Of a stretch of 64,000 nt of DNA, positions 25,698 through 34,578 are shown in pieces. The stretch is from Anaerolineales bacterium UBA6055 (lineage in GTDB: Bacteria > Chloroflexota > Anaerolineae > Aggregatilineales > Phototrophicaceae), in the NCBI GenBank assembly GCA_002428985.1, contig DIYL01000057.1:1-64000 (forward strand), written 5' to 3'. The first letter of the stretch is position 1. Every line of letters begins with the position of its first letter. The notes beneath the pieces are model-generated. The model had not been told where the DNA came from, did no database searches, and saw only the letters and a program-made list of their open reading frames with translations. The translations under genes and the position numbers were made by a program.

Positions 25698-25973
25698 CTA
25701 ACTTTCAGAGCTTTCCTGCTGTACTACTTTCACCTGACGATTGAGTAGCCAGAACACCAACGCCAGCGTCAAACCTGCTCCGATGACGTTCACAATAATG
25801 AACCCAACGATTACAATAAATGCAGCCGCTTGGTCAGGCGTAGCAGTTAGTACACTTCCACTGGGGTTAGTTGTCTGTTGCATCGCTAAATCAGAAGTTA
25901 ATAAATTGGAGGTAATCGCTCCACCGCCTAGCAAAACAATGAAAATACCAGCTAAAATACCCAGTCGTCTCAT
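25698..25973 (-). CDS. Small two-helix membrane protein
   Basis: The product is 91 residues with hydrophobic helices at about 5-21 and 50-75 and a short polar tail. AGAGGTG lies 7 bases before the ATG and a promoter candidate lies upstream, so the gene is likely real. It precedes ctaB and cytochrome c; a helper role in respiratory complex assembly is possible from context only. No family was recognised. Confidence 0.65.
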   Translation of the reverse strand: MRRLGILAGIFIVLLGGGAITSNLLTSDLAMQQTTNPSGSVLTATPDQAAAFIVIVGFIIVNVIGAGLTLALVFWLLNRQVKVVQQESSES

Positions 25974-26006
25974 TCAAACACCTCTCTAACGGTCAAATCG
26001 AACCTG

Positions 26007-26035
26007 ATTGTACTATTTCTCACAAGCTGTCGCAA
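26007..26035 (-). promoter_or_regulatory. Promoter for the small membrane protein-ctaB-cytochrome c operon
   Basis: Minus strand TTGCGA (26035-26030, 4/6), 17-base spacer, TACAAT (26012-26007, 5/6), about 33 bases before the ATG. Confidence 0.5.
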
Positions 26036-26053
26036 GAAGAAACAGTATGTCAT

Positions 26054-26914
26054 CTAATATTCATCACGTGGTGAATCTTCACCACTCTGTTTTGATTCTT
26101 GCATATCATCATCAACATCATCCATTGACTCCGCTGCCGATTCACGATAGGTCATCGTAAAACCTTTTAAGGCACTATGTATGCCGGAGTCTGTAGCATC
26201 CGACCCCATCCCATGATGGGTATCACGTGGAATGGTAAAACTAAATGTACTACCTTCATTGACAGTACTATTTGCCCAAATATGTCCACCATGTTTATCA
26301 ACAATCATCTTAGCAATTGCTAACCCAAGCCCATTGCCTTTAGCAGTGATGTCATGGGTATGCCCGCGATAATACTTATCGAAAATTTTATTAAATTCTT
26401 CGGTCGCAATTCCAATGCCATTATCTTGTACATCAACACGCACATAGCCAACTTCATCGCTGATGTTAACCCAGATTTTACCCTCTTTTTTGTTGTATTT
26501 AATAGCATTACTCACAAGGTTTTGCACCACATGTGTCAACAAGTTTTCATCACCATCAACAAGATCAAGATTAGGATCAACATCAAATTGTAAAGTGATC
26601 TTTTTTGAAGTTAATTCAGGCGAGAACAAATCAAGGACTTCCTCAACCATATCTTTCATGTTGAAGGGATCATATTCAAGTTCTTGCCCTTCACTCAGGC
26701 GCGCATAATCGAGAAAATTATTCACAATAGTCTCAATGCGAACCAAGCCGGCTTCAGCACGTTGCAAGAAATCCAACTGTTTTTCATTTAGATCACCCGC
26801 ATGGGTTACAAGATCAAGCGCCTGCTTGACTGCCCCCAGTGGACTGGTGACATCATGGGCAAAAATACTTATAAAACTGCTATCAATTTTGCTTTCCGGT
26901 TTATCATCACTCAT
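26054..26914 (-). CDS. Cytoplasmic sensor-less histidine kinase
   Basis: The product is 286 residues. The H box FAHDVTSPLGAVKQ is at the very N terminus (His20), followed by N box NLVSNAIKYN, G1 DNGIGI and G2 GNGLGLAIAK, then a 55-residue acidic Ser/Asp/Met-rich tail. There is no input domain and no membrane helix, so the signal must come from a partner protein or from the tail. No response regulator is adjacent. It starts seven bases after the BtuF-like gene and is the last gene of the long operon that begins with ricT. Confidence 0.9.
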   Translation of the reverse strand: MSDDKPESKIDSSFISIFAHDVTSPLGAVKQALDLVTHAGDLNEKQLDFLQRAEAGLVRIETIVNNFLDYARLSEGQELEYDPFNMKDMVEEVLDLFSPELTSKKITLQFDVDPNLDLVDGDENLLTHVVQNLVSNAIKYNKKEGKIWVNISDEVGYVRVDVQDNGIGIATEEFNKIFDKYYRGHTHDITAKGNGLGLAIAKMIVDKHGGHIWANSTVNEGSTFSFTIPRDTHHGMGSDATDSGIHSALKGFTMTYRESAAESMDDVDDDMQESKQSGEDSPRDEY

Positions 26915-26921
26915 ATAGATA

Positions 26922-27821
26922 CTATTCCGCAGGGCTAATTAATTCAGGTATATCCCTCAAAGCATACGCAACACGTGTCCCATGCCACGACATATAACTT
27001 CCATCCACCAAATGAATGCGATTATTTTTTACAGCGGGAACATCTAAATCAGCGAATAGTTTGATGTGTTCCTGAGTAAATGGAAATGGCTCTGATGGTA
27101 ATAGTATTATATCAGGTTGGTGAGATTCTACTTCCTCAAGTGTGATTCTTGGGTAACGTTTGTCCAAACCAACCACTCGCTCATCATCGTCAGATAGTGG
27201 ATCAACCTCGCCCAAATCAGCCTGCAGCGGGAACTTCCGCTCACGTTCCGCAAAAACATTCAAACCACCGCAAGTCCGCAACAAGTCATGCATATACGTT
27301 TCAGCATTGAACGTCATTAACGGCTCATGCCATATAGGGACAAACACTTTAGGCGCTGATTCCTCATCTTGTAACGCCATCCCGTTTACCCAATCATATG
27401 TACGTTCGATCAACCGAATACGTGGAGCCATATCCGTTTGATCAAACAAATACATTATGTTCCAAAGTAAATTAAAAACATCTTGCACTGTCTTAGGAAA
27501 TGTTATCCAAACCGGAATATCTGCTTCACGTAGTTTTTCTACATCTGCCTTACGGTTTTCTTCGTAATTAGCAATTACTAATTCCGGTTTTAAGGCAATA
27601 ATACGGTCTACATCAGGGTTCTTTGTCCCACCAATAATCTCAACGGAATCTACCAGATTTTCCGGATAGATACAGTATTCCGTGCGCCCAACTAACCGAT
27701 CATGTAATTGTAAATCAAACAACGATTCGGTCACGCTGGGCACAAGTGAGACAATGGTCTTAGCAGGATAATCAATTGGTGTATCCTGCTGGTGATTATA
27801 GACGTGTTCCTGATTACTCAT
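26922..27821 (-). CDS. BtuF-like periplasmic-binding-fold protein without signal peptide
   Basis: The product is 299 residues. IVSLVPSVTESLFDL, GRTEYCIYP, IIGGTKNPDVDRIIALKPELVIA and the final KNNRIHLVDG region follow the cobalamin/iron-siderophore binding protein family with helical backbone. Such proteins normally have a signal peptide; here the first 20 residues are polar (NQEHVYNHQQD), so the protein is probably cytoplasmic. It overlaps purA by 4 bases and precedes a sensor-less kinase by seven bases, so a ligand-sensing role is possible but unproven. Confidence 0.82.
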   Translation of the reverse strand: MSNQEHVYNHQQDTPIDYPAKTIVSLVPSVTESLFDLQLHDRLVGRTEYCIYPENLVDSVEIIGGTKNPDVDRIIALKPELVIANYEENRKADVEKLREADIPVWITFPKTVQDVFNLLWNIMYLFDQTDMAPRIRLIERTYDWVNGMALQDEESAPKVFVPIWHEPLMTFNAETYMHDLLRTCGGLNVFAERERKFPLQADLGEVDPLSDDDERVVGLDKRYPRITLEEVESHQPDIILLPSEPFPFTQEHIKLFADLDVPAVKNNRIHLVDGSYMSWHGTRVAYALRDIPELISPAE

Positions 27822-29110
27822 GACCGCAAAACCAATTGATCTCGTTCTGGCCCCACACTAATTGTATTAATTGGTACATCACATAACTCGGCAATCCGAT
27901 TGACATATGCTTGTGCCGCTGCAGGTAGTTCATCAAAGTTACGGCATCCGCTAATATCCTCTTGCCAACCATCTAATGTCTCATAGACTGCGGTTGCACG
28001 TTCCAATTGCTCATTAGTAACTGGCGGAAATTCCATCTGTTCACCGTCAACTTCATAAGCGACAGCCAATTTCAACTCATCAATACCCGATAAAATATCC
28101 ATTTTGGTGAGCATCATTTCACTGAATCCATTTACACTCACAGCGTAGCGTAACATGACCACATCCAACCAACCGCAACGGCGAGGACGTCCAGTTGTCG
28201 TTCCAAACTCGTCCCAGAAGTTTTCACCTGTACCCCGCAACTGATCAGCAATATCTCCTTCTAGTTCGGTTGGCATAGGTCCGCCACCAACGCGTGTACT
28301 AAATGATTTTGCTACGCCTAAGACATGTTCAACGTCTAATGGGCCAACCCCAAGTCCTGTCAATGCACCACCAGCAGTTGGTGATGAACTTGTCACATAG
28401 GGATAACTACCATGATCGATGTCTAGTAACGTGCCTTGTGCCCCCTCGCAAACGACTTTTTTACCGTCTTTGAGCGCTTTGTACAGATATATTGAAGTAT
28501 CAACAATAAATGGTTTAAGGAATGTTGCGGCATCAAGATATTCAAGAGCAGCTTCTTGTGGATTTAGTTTTTCCATCCCTTGCTTGACCAATGTTTCATT
28601 TGTCCGCTCAATTGCTTCATATAGGCGCTCAGCAAATGTTTCAAGATCCAACAACATATCACCGGTACGAATACCTGCACGTCCTGTTTTATCAAGATAT
28701 GCAGGGCCAATTCCTCGTAACGTTGTGCCAATTGCCTTAGTGCCACGTGCCAACTCCTTGGCTTTATCCAACTCAATATGAGCGGGTGTGATAATATGAG
28801 CACGAGAGCTAATAAGCAAACGTTCTGGTGTAATTTCGATCCCCATTGCCTGCAATCCCTTAATCTCTTTGACGAGATTTACAGGGTTAACGACCATCCC
28901 ATTACCCATGATCGACACAACATCATCATGAAAAACACCCGATGGAATCAGGTGAAGTTTATATACATCCTCTTCTATAGCAACTGTGTGACCAGCATTA
29001 TCGCCACCCGCATAACGAGCAACAATATCTGCCGATGCAGCTAACCAATCAACATAGCGACCTTTACCCTCATCGCCCCACTGTGCGCCAATTAAAATCG
29101 TTACTGGCAT
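27818..29110 (-). CDS. purA: Adenylosuccinate synthetase
   Basis: The product is 430 residues, normal length. ILIGAQWGDEGKGRYVDWL is the N-terminal GTP/IMP loop with catalytic Asp and the GKG, and AGGDNAGHTV holds the catalytic His. GPMPTELEGD and TTGRPRRCGWLDVV are the IMP and aspartate sites. It forms adenylosuccinate from IMP, aspartate and GTP, the first step to AMP. It sits inside an operon of mixed genes, 24 bases after the hypothetical gene and overlapping the BtuF-like gene. Confidence 0.97.
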   Translation of the reverse strand: MPVTILIGAQWGDEGKGRYVDWLAASADIVARYAGGDNAGHTVAIEEDVYKLHLIPSGVFHDDVVSIMGNGMVVNPVNLVKEIKGLQAMGIEITPERLLISSRAHIITPAHIELDKAKELARGTKAIGTTLRGIGPAYLDKTGRAGIRTGDMLLDLETFAERLYEAIERTNETLVKQGMEKLNPQEAALEYLDAATFLKPFIVDTSIYLYKALKDGKKVVCEGAQGTLLDIDHGSYPYVTSSSPTAGGALTGLGVGPLDVEHVLGVAKSFSTRVGGGPMPTELEGDIADQLRGTGENFWDEFGTTTGRPRRCGWLDVVMLRYAVSVNGFSEMMLTKMDILSGIDELKLAVAYEVDGEQMEFPPVTNEQLERATAVYETLDGWQEDISGCRNFDELPAAAQAYVNRIAELCDVPINTISVGPERDQLVLRS

Positions 29111-29134
29111 AATCTCCCACTTTTCTATTACACA

Positions 29135-29806
29135 TCAATCATTATTCGTTGAATCGTTGTTAACTATCGAACTACCCAAGCTAATTGTTACTTGTTTTTC
29201 ACCCCACGTTTCAACAAGGCCTTGTGGGCCTAAAACCAAAGCTGATCCCTGTTGAACTCCGATAAAGACAGTTTCAGGATGTTCAATAAAGACTTTTTCG
29301 GCATCTTCAGTTTCAAGGATGCTACTTGTATCCGGCGAAATATAGGTATTCTGGACGAACTTCAATCCTCTGGTGAGCTTGCCATTAGGCTGAACGATAT
29401 GTTCTCCAGCAAGGCCCGATGCAATGCCCTCAAATAAAACAAGTGCACCAGATTCTAGTGCATCTTTAATAGCACGGATAACAGTCTGAGACATTAATCG
29501 CTTCAACCGTTCTATATCATTACCCGGCTCAATCACAATCATACCCGCCGACTGTAGACGTTCGTACATTGAATTATTGTCGTCATGTTCAATATCAACA
29601 AGATAACCCGTAGGCGCACCTAAATCAGTCATATCATCCATCAATGCATCCCCCATATCACCAGCTAAGGAGATATAAGCAACTGCACCATCAGCATTCA
29701 ACCGACTTAACGACTGAGCACGTATTTCACTCAATGTGTCAACACTACCGGATAAAACGAGCCAACCGTTTGACTCTAACCAACTAAATGGTATTTGCTC
29801 AGACAT
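29135..29806 (-). CDS. Uncharacterised soluble protein, possibly glutamine amidotransferase-like/S51-like fold
   Basis: The product is 223 residues with no signal or membrane segment. It begins right after the peptidase M20 gene stop with no gap. GWLVLSGS at the start, alternating strand and helix predictions and the final IGVQQGSALVLGPQGLVETWGE recall the cyanophycinase/peptidase S51-like group, but the GxSAG nucleophile motif is absent (EGIASGLAGEH is the nearest). If related it is probably not a normal peptidase. Treat the similarity as weak. Confidence 0.7.
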   Translation of the reverse strand: MSEQIPFSWLESNGWLVLSGSVDTLSEIRAQSLSRLNADGAVAYISLAGDMGDALMDDMTDLGAPTGYLVDIEHDDNNSMYERLQSAGMIVIEPGNDIERLKRLMSQTVIRAIKDALESGALVLFEGIASGLAGEHIVQPNGKLTRGLKFVQNTYISPDTSSILETEDAEKVFIEHPETVFIGVQQGSALVLGPQGLVETWGEKQVTISLGSSIVNNDSTNND

Positions 29807-30985
29807 TTAAACACCTTTTTGAAGATAATCTGCAATGACACCAGACATCAACCCAACACTTAAGGGCAAGACATCTTCGTCAAAATCAAATTTAGGGTGA
29901 TGGTGGGGATAATTCAACCCACGTGCATTATTAGCAGACCCAATAAGCAGATATGCACCGGGATTAGGCTCTAGAAATAATGCGACATCTTCAGAAGCCA
30001 TCCAAGGCTTTTGGACTATATTGACATCACTAATCTCAGAAAAAACATGGCTAGCCCGCTCGGCGACCTCAACATCATTCACAACTGCACCGATTCCATA
30101 ACGGATCTTCACCTCAGCGGTACATCCCATCGCAGTAGCTACGCCCTCGGCAATAGCTGTCATCCGTTGTGTTACCATTTCTCGTGCATCTTCGTTAAAT
30201 ATGCGATAAGACCCGCCAAATGATACAGTTTGCGGAATAACATTCATCGCATGTCCACCCGAAATCTGACCAATACTCAAAACGACTGTATCCAACGGGT
30301 CAGCATTTCGACTAACAATAGATTGAAGCGCCACAATAATCTGAGATGCACACACAATCGGATCATGTGTTTGATGCGGCATTGCACCATGACCACCTTT
30401 ACCTGTAACCGTAATCTCGAAGCCGTTCGCTCCTGCCATTGTAGGTCCTTGTACAATGCTTGCGGTACCCACTTCAAAATCATTCCATAGGTGAATACCA
30501 AGTGAAATATCAGGTTTAGGCGACTCCATCACACCATCATCAATCATCGCCTGTGCCCCACCGCCAATTTCTTCAGCAGGTTGGAAGACAAATTTGATAC
30601 GACCATTTAACTTATCACGATGGTTTGAGAGTAATTTTGCAATTCCTAACCCAATTGATGTATGACCATCATGACCGCAGGCATGCATTTTACCTTCGAT
30701 ACCAGAGACATATTCAGCACCTGTATCTTCATAAACTGGCAAGGCATCCATATCAGCACGATATAAAATTGTTGGTCCATCTCCATCGCCTTCGAGAATA
30801 CCAACCACACCAGTTTGACCAACACCTGTCTGAACTTCTAGTCCAAGAGCATTTAATTCTTGCGCTACAATGCCTGAGGTTCTTACTTCTTCAAAAGCAA
30901 GTTCAGGATGTTGATGAAAATCGCGCCGACGCGCAATTAATTCATCACGCATTGCTTCTGCTTCTGCCAAAAAATCAATCGTCAT
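29807..30985 (-). CDS. M20-family amidohydrolase (IAA-amino acid/hippurate hydrolase type)
   Basis: The product is 392 residues. FHQHPELAFEE, YRADMDALPV, HACGHDGHTS and FQPAEEIGGGAQ give the metal-binding and catalytic residues of the M20D amidohydrolases that remove acyl groups from N-acyl amino acids. Residues about 180-295 form the lid or dimerisation domain. It is presumably cytoplasmic, with no signal peptide. It lies five bases after the PIG-L gene; both are deacylase-type hydrolases, so a shared role in recycling N-acylated compounds is possible. Confidence 0.93.
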   Translation of the reverse strand: MTIDFLAEAEAMRDELIARRRDFHQHPELAFEEVRTSGIVAQELNALGLEVQTGVGQTGVVGILEGDGDGPTILYRADMDALPVYEDTGAEYVSGIEGKMHACGHDGHTSIGLGIAKLLSNHRDKLNGRIKFVFQPAEEIGGGAQAMIDDGVMESPKPDISLGIHLWNDFEVGTASIVQGPTMAGANGFEITVTGKGGHGAMPHQTHDPIVCASQIIVALQSIVSRNADPLDTVVLSIGQISGGHAMNVIPQTVSFGGSYRIFNEDAREMVTQRMTAIAEGVATAMGCTAEVKIRYGIGAVVNDVEVAERASHVFSEISDVNIVQKPWMASEDVALFLEPNPGAYLLIGSANNARGLNYPHHHPKFDFDEDVLPLSVGLMSGVIADYLQKGV

Positions 30986-30990
30986 ACAAT

Positions 30991-31713
30991 TTACCTTAAG
31001 TTAATTACTCTAAATCGCTCAATATGTCGCGGGTATTCTGGCGGTGAGTTCGGATCAATTGAGCGTTCACGTAATCGGTTTGCCATGCCTTCCATATCAG
31101 AAATCTGACTTTTATGTTCATATAGAGACTTAATCTGTGTTTCAATTGAATCCGTAACATCAATAGTCACAGTTGGCTCTTCTGCACCAGCAATATATAC
31201 AGTCAACGCTTTGTGCACTTCTAAGCCTTCATCACGCTCCATCTCAATAAAGTTCAGGCGATCTCGTGCTGTTGGGAAAACAGCTTCCAATGTTGCAGCT
31301 CCAATTGCACGATGGTCAGGATGATTAATCCCACCTGTCCCATACCAAAACCGAGTTGGGTCAAGCGTCACGACAATATCAGGCTTGGTCATGCGTATTG
31401 CACGCGTAATATCCCGTCTCAAATCTAAAGTTGGGAAAAGCTCACCATCTTTATAACGCAGGAAAATCACTTCCTTCACACCTAATACATCTGCAGCTTT
31501 GCGTTCTTCTTCCTCACGAATTTCTGCCAAACGTTCAGAAGTCATTTCAGGATCAGAACTACCTTTATCACCACTCGTAGCCACAACAAAGGTAATCTCT
31601 GCCCCATCAGCAGCCCACTTTGCAAATGTTGCCCCCGCAAAAAACTCCGGATCATCGGGATGTGCAAAAACACCTAAGATCCGTTTCGGTTGCCCATTTT
31701 GTTCTTCTGTCAT
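30991..31713 (-). CDS. PIG-L/LmbE-family zinc deacetylase
   Basis: The product is 240 residues. AHPDDPE (His18, Asp21) and GGINHPDHRAIG provide the zinc ligands and the catalytic Asp of the family. Members remove acetyl groups from N-acetylglucosamine-type substrates, as in MshB or BshB thiol cofactor synthesis. No thiol-cofactor genes are nearby, so the substrate is open. It follows ricT by 23 bases and is followed by the M20 gene after five bases. Confidence 0.93.
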   Translation of the reverse strand: MTEEQNGQPKRILGVFAHPDDPEFFAGATFAKWAADGAEITFVVATSGDKGSSDPEMTSERLAEIREEEERKAADVLGVKEVIFLRYKDGELFPTLDLRRDITRAIRMTKPDIVVTLDPTRFWYGTGGINHPDHRAIGAATLEAVFPTARDRLNFIEMERDEGLEVHKALTVYIAGAEEPTVTIDVTDSIETQIKSLYEHKSQISDMEGMANRLRERSIDPNSPPEYPRHIERFRVINLR

Positions 31714-31736
31714 ATTGTCCCACTATCTATCAGCAA

Positions 31737-32900
31737 TTAACTATTGTCTTGCTTGTTGTTATTCTCATCCGTCTTTTTGTTATTATTTCGACGACGACCG
31801 CGCCGCTTACCGCGACGACGACGATTTTGATTCTCTTTATTTTCGCCCTCATCCGTCTTTTTATTATTACGATTCCGCGACCGTCTTCTACGTCGTGTCT
31901 TCTTAGTATCCGATTCTTCCTCAGACTTCTCTTTTGGCTTTTCAGACTTTACAGACTGTTCTGCTTGTTTTGCAGCAACAATGTCAGCTTGACGTTGACC
32001 GGCTGGTTTACCACATTCACAAGCCCCATCGCCATGTTTATCGCACGGTTGACGCGCTTTCTCAGCTAGTTTCCGAAATTCTTCAATAGGGATAATATCT
32101 TCACGAGCAACCGTCTTACGCGTACCATCTTCTGTACGAATAACCACAGCATCACGCAGTGGAATGACATCAATCACACGCCCTTCACCATCCGGAGAAC
32201 CAACCAGTTTGTTACGACGAGGCAACTTCTTACGGGCTTCGACATATTGTTCATATTCATATACCAAACAACAACGCAAACGTCCGCACATACCCGTAAT
32301 TTCAGAAGGATTAAGAGAGATCCCCTGTGCCTTTGCCATCTTAATTGAAATTGGGCTAAAGTCTGTCAGGAATGTACTACAACACCGTGTTTCACCACAT
32401 GCGCCAAAACCACCCAATAATTTGGCAACATCACGCGGGCCAATCTGACGCATTTCAACTTTAGCTTCAAACTTACGTTGGAGTCGTTTTTCCAGTACTT
32501 GCGTGTCAATTTTTTGCTCAGCGCTAAACAAGAATGTAACAACACTGCCATCATAGTTGTATTGCGCTTCTACAAACTTCACACCATCAAGGTGTCGAAT
32601 ATTCGAAGCAACTTCACGGCAAATGACAAGTGCTTCAGGTTGTTTTTGCTCCCAGTGTTGCCGTAGTACTAAATCACGAGGTGTCGCAGGGCGGAGAATT
32701 TGTCGAATCTCACGTTCAGGATCAGGCTCTGCAAAGCCCATCACTTGCCCCATTTGTCGTCCACGCAGGGTCTCAACAATAACAAAATCACCAGATTCAA
32801 GTTCCGGGAATTGGCTATGATCAAAGTGATAGAGTTTCCCTATCTTTTGGAAGCGTACACCTGCGACCAGATTCGTCTTTTCGTTTGGCAAATCGGTCAT
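31737..32900 (-). CDS. PSP1-domain protein (RicT/YaaT-like) with basic Arg/Asn-rich tail
   Basis: The product is 387 residues. GACGETRCCSTFL and GMCGRLRCCLVYEYEQY are the Cys-rich PSP1 motifs that bind an Fe-S cluster in the RicAFT complex, which in Bacillus influences RNA processing by RNase Y. A third Cys group, CDKHGDGACECG, follows. The last 85 residues are mostly Lys, Arg, Asn and Glu, in two similar blocks (NNKKTDE occurs twice), which should be disordered and bind RNA. AAAGGTG precedes the ATG. It leads a seven-gene operon (ricT, PIG-L, M20, unknown, purA, BtuF-like, kinase). Confidence 0.92.
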   Translation of the reverse strand: MTDLPNEKTNLVAGVRFQKIGKLYHFDHSQFPELESGDFVIVETLRGRQMGQVMGFAEPDPEREIRQILRPATPRDLVLRQHWEQKQPEALVICREVASNIRHLDGVKFVEAQYNYDGSVVTFLFSAEQKIDTQVLEKRLQRKFEAKVEMRQIGPRDVAKLLGGFGACGETRCCSTFLTDFSPISIKMAKAQGISLNPSEITGMCGRLRCCLVYEYEQYVEARKKLPRRNKLVGSPDGEGRVIDVIPLRDAVVIRTEDGTRKTVAREDIIPIEEFRKLAEKARQPCDKHGDGACECGKPAGQRQADIVAAKQAEQSVKSEKPKEKSEEESDTKKTRRRRRSRNRNNKKTDEGENKENQNRRRRGKRRGRRRNNNKKTDENNNKQDNS

Positions 32901-33056
32901 AACTATTTCACCTTTAACAACAAAATAAACAGCCTCATTATTTATTCAAAGAGACTGCGTTAATTTTTGTGTCCAATAAACTTCAAATTCATACTGACTC
33001 TACTTGAAAATATTATCAAAAGCAATATGTGACGACACAAAATCGTAATATCAGCG

Positions 33057-33086
33057 TTGGCATAACATGAGTAACATTGCTAGAAT
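33057..33086 (+). promoter_or_regulatory. Promoter for lysC
   Basis: TTGGCA (33057-33062, 5/6), 18-base spacer, TAGAAT (33081-33086, 5/6) in the 268-base gap between divergent ricT and lysC. The transcript would carry a leader of about 75 bases; no lysine riboswitch or T-box pattern was recognised in it. Confidence 0.5.
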
Positions 33087-33168
33087 GACATATGATAAAT
33101 TATAAGCATCATAGACATATACTATATTTAATATAGCTCATATTATCAGCACTATAATTGAGGAACAC

Positions 33169-34578
33169 ATGGGAACGCTAACCATGAAATTTGGCGGTAC
33201 ATCCGTCGGTACAACAACTGCATTATCACAGGTACTCAGCATTATCATTCACGAATCCAAGCGTTGGGATAAAGTACTCATTGTCGCATCAGCCTTGGAA
33301 GGCGTCACCGACATGCTTTTAGAAGCAGCGCAACTTGCTCAGCTTAGCAACCAACGCGGTTATCGTCGTATTGCAGCTACTCTACGCACCCGTCATATGG
33401 CACTCATAGAGCAATTACCATTTGGCAACACAGAGCGCAACGCACTACAAGCTGATATAGACCGTTTATTATTTGATATGCTCGACCAATGTCAGACAGT
33501 TGCAAATAATATGAACGATGAACTTGCGCCAAGTGTTAGCGATTCCATTGTTGCTGTTGGAGAACGTTTATCGGCACGTATTATCGCAGCACTACTTCGA
33601 CAAAACGATCTACGTGGTGTTGCTGTTGATGGCACAGATATTATGATCACAGATAATGTACACGGTAATGCAAATCCAAATATCGAAGCCACAACCAACC
33701 GCGTAAACGAAATTATTTTGCCTATGCTTGAACGCGACATTATACCCGTTGTAACAGGATATATCGGGGTAACTGAAGATGGCATTACAACCACATTAGG
33801 TCGTGGGGGTACAGATTATACGGCATCGGTCTTGAGTGCCATTATTGGTGCTGACGAACTTTGGATTTGGACAGATGTCGATGGCATGATGTCTGCCGAC
33901 CCCCGTGAGATTTCCACGGCGCATGTTATCAAAGAACTAAATTATAACGAAGTCGCGGAGCTAGCGTATTTCGGTGCAAAAATTCTACATGCAAAAATGA
34001 TCGGTCCATTGACCGAAAAATCCTTGCCATTACGGATCAAAAATGTCTTCAAACCGCAAGAAACTGGCACACTTGTTTCACAAGATACTCATGACGATCC
34101 ACCAAGCATTAAGGCTGTTACGTCTATTCAAGCACTCTCCCTATCTCGCCCAACAAGTGGATCCATGGCAGGTATTACCAAAATGGTTGGTAACACCTTA
34201 TTTAAGACATTAGGGATGCGATCTGAGGTTATGATTTCATCACAATCTTCCAATAGTAGCTTCCTATGCGTTGTGATCCCAACCAGTATCGGGGTTGATG
34301 GTGTTGATCGGCTACAACAAGGGATTGAGGATAAAATGTCGGAATACCCAGAAAAAATGCCATGGCAAATCGAAACCGTTTCAGTTGTTACCGCAATTGG
34401 AAATAACTTAAGCCACATGCCGACATTAATTGCGCAAGTATTAGCACAACTCGATAACACCGAGATATTAGGACTCGCCCTAGGTCCATCAAATTGCAGT
34501 GTCTCTATCGCGATAGCAACAAAAAAGAGCCAAGATGCCGTTAAAAAAATACATTATCTTACCCTTAAAAACGATTGA
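33169..34578 (+). CDS. lysC: Aspartate kinase
   Basis: The product is 469 residues. MKFGGTSVG near the N terminus is the kinase signature, followed by VGERLSARI, TLGRGGTDYTAS and DVDGMMSADPR, the ATP and aspartate sites. Two ACT domains occupy about residues 310-465 (GITKMVGNTLFKTLGMRSEVMIS and a second repeat), so feedback by Lys and/or Thr is expected. It makes aspartyl phosphate, the first step to Lys, Met and Thr. GAGGA lies 6 bases before the ATG. The 3' end overlaps convergent glnA by 14 bases. Confidence 0.95.
   Translation: MGTLTMKFGGTSVGTTTALSQVLSIIIHESKRWDKVLIVASALEGVTDMLLEAAQLAQLSNQRGYRRIAATLRTRHMALIEQLPFGNTERNALQADIDRLLFDMLDQCQTVANNMNDELAPSVSDSIVAVGERLSARIIAALLRQNDLRGVAVDGTDIMITDNVHGNANPNIEATTNRVNEIILPMLERDIIPVVTGYIGVTEDGITTTLGRGGTDYTASVLSAIIGADELWIWTDVDGMMSADPREISTAHVIKELNYNEVAELAYFGAKILHAKMIGPLTEKSLPLRIKNVFKPQETGTLVSQDTHDDPPSIKAVTSIQALSLSRPTSGSMAGITKMVGNTLFKTLGMRSEVMISSQSSNSSFLCVVIPTSIGVDGVDRLQQGIEDKMSEYPEKMPWQIETVSVVTAIGNNLSHMPTLIAQVLAQLDNTEILGLALGPSNCSVSIAIATKKSQDAVKKIHYLTLKND

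Noticed and set aside
31620..32069. A 149-codon Leu/Phe/Ile-rich plus-strand frame that looks like a membrane protein
   Set aside because: It is the complement of the Arg/Asn/Lys-rich RicT tail; the hydrophobicity comes from the reverse complement of basic codons.
32901..33168. Lysine riboswitch or T-box in front of lysC
   Set aside because: The predicted leader is only about 75 bases and no conserved core sequence of either class is visible.
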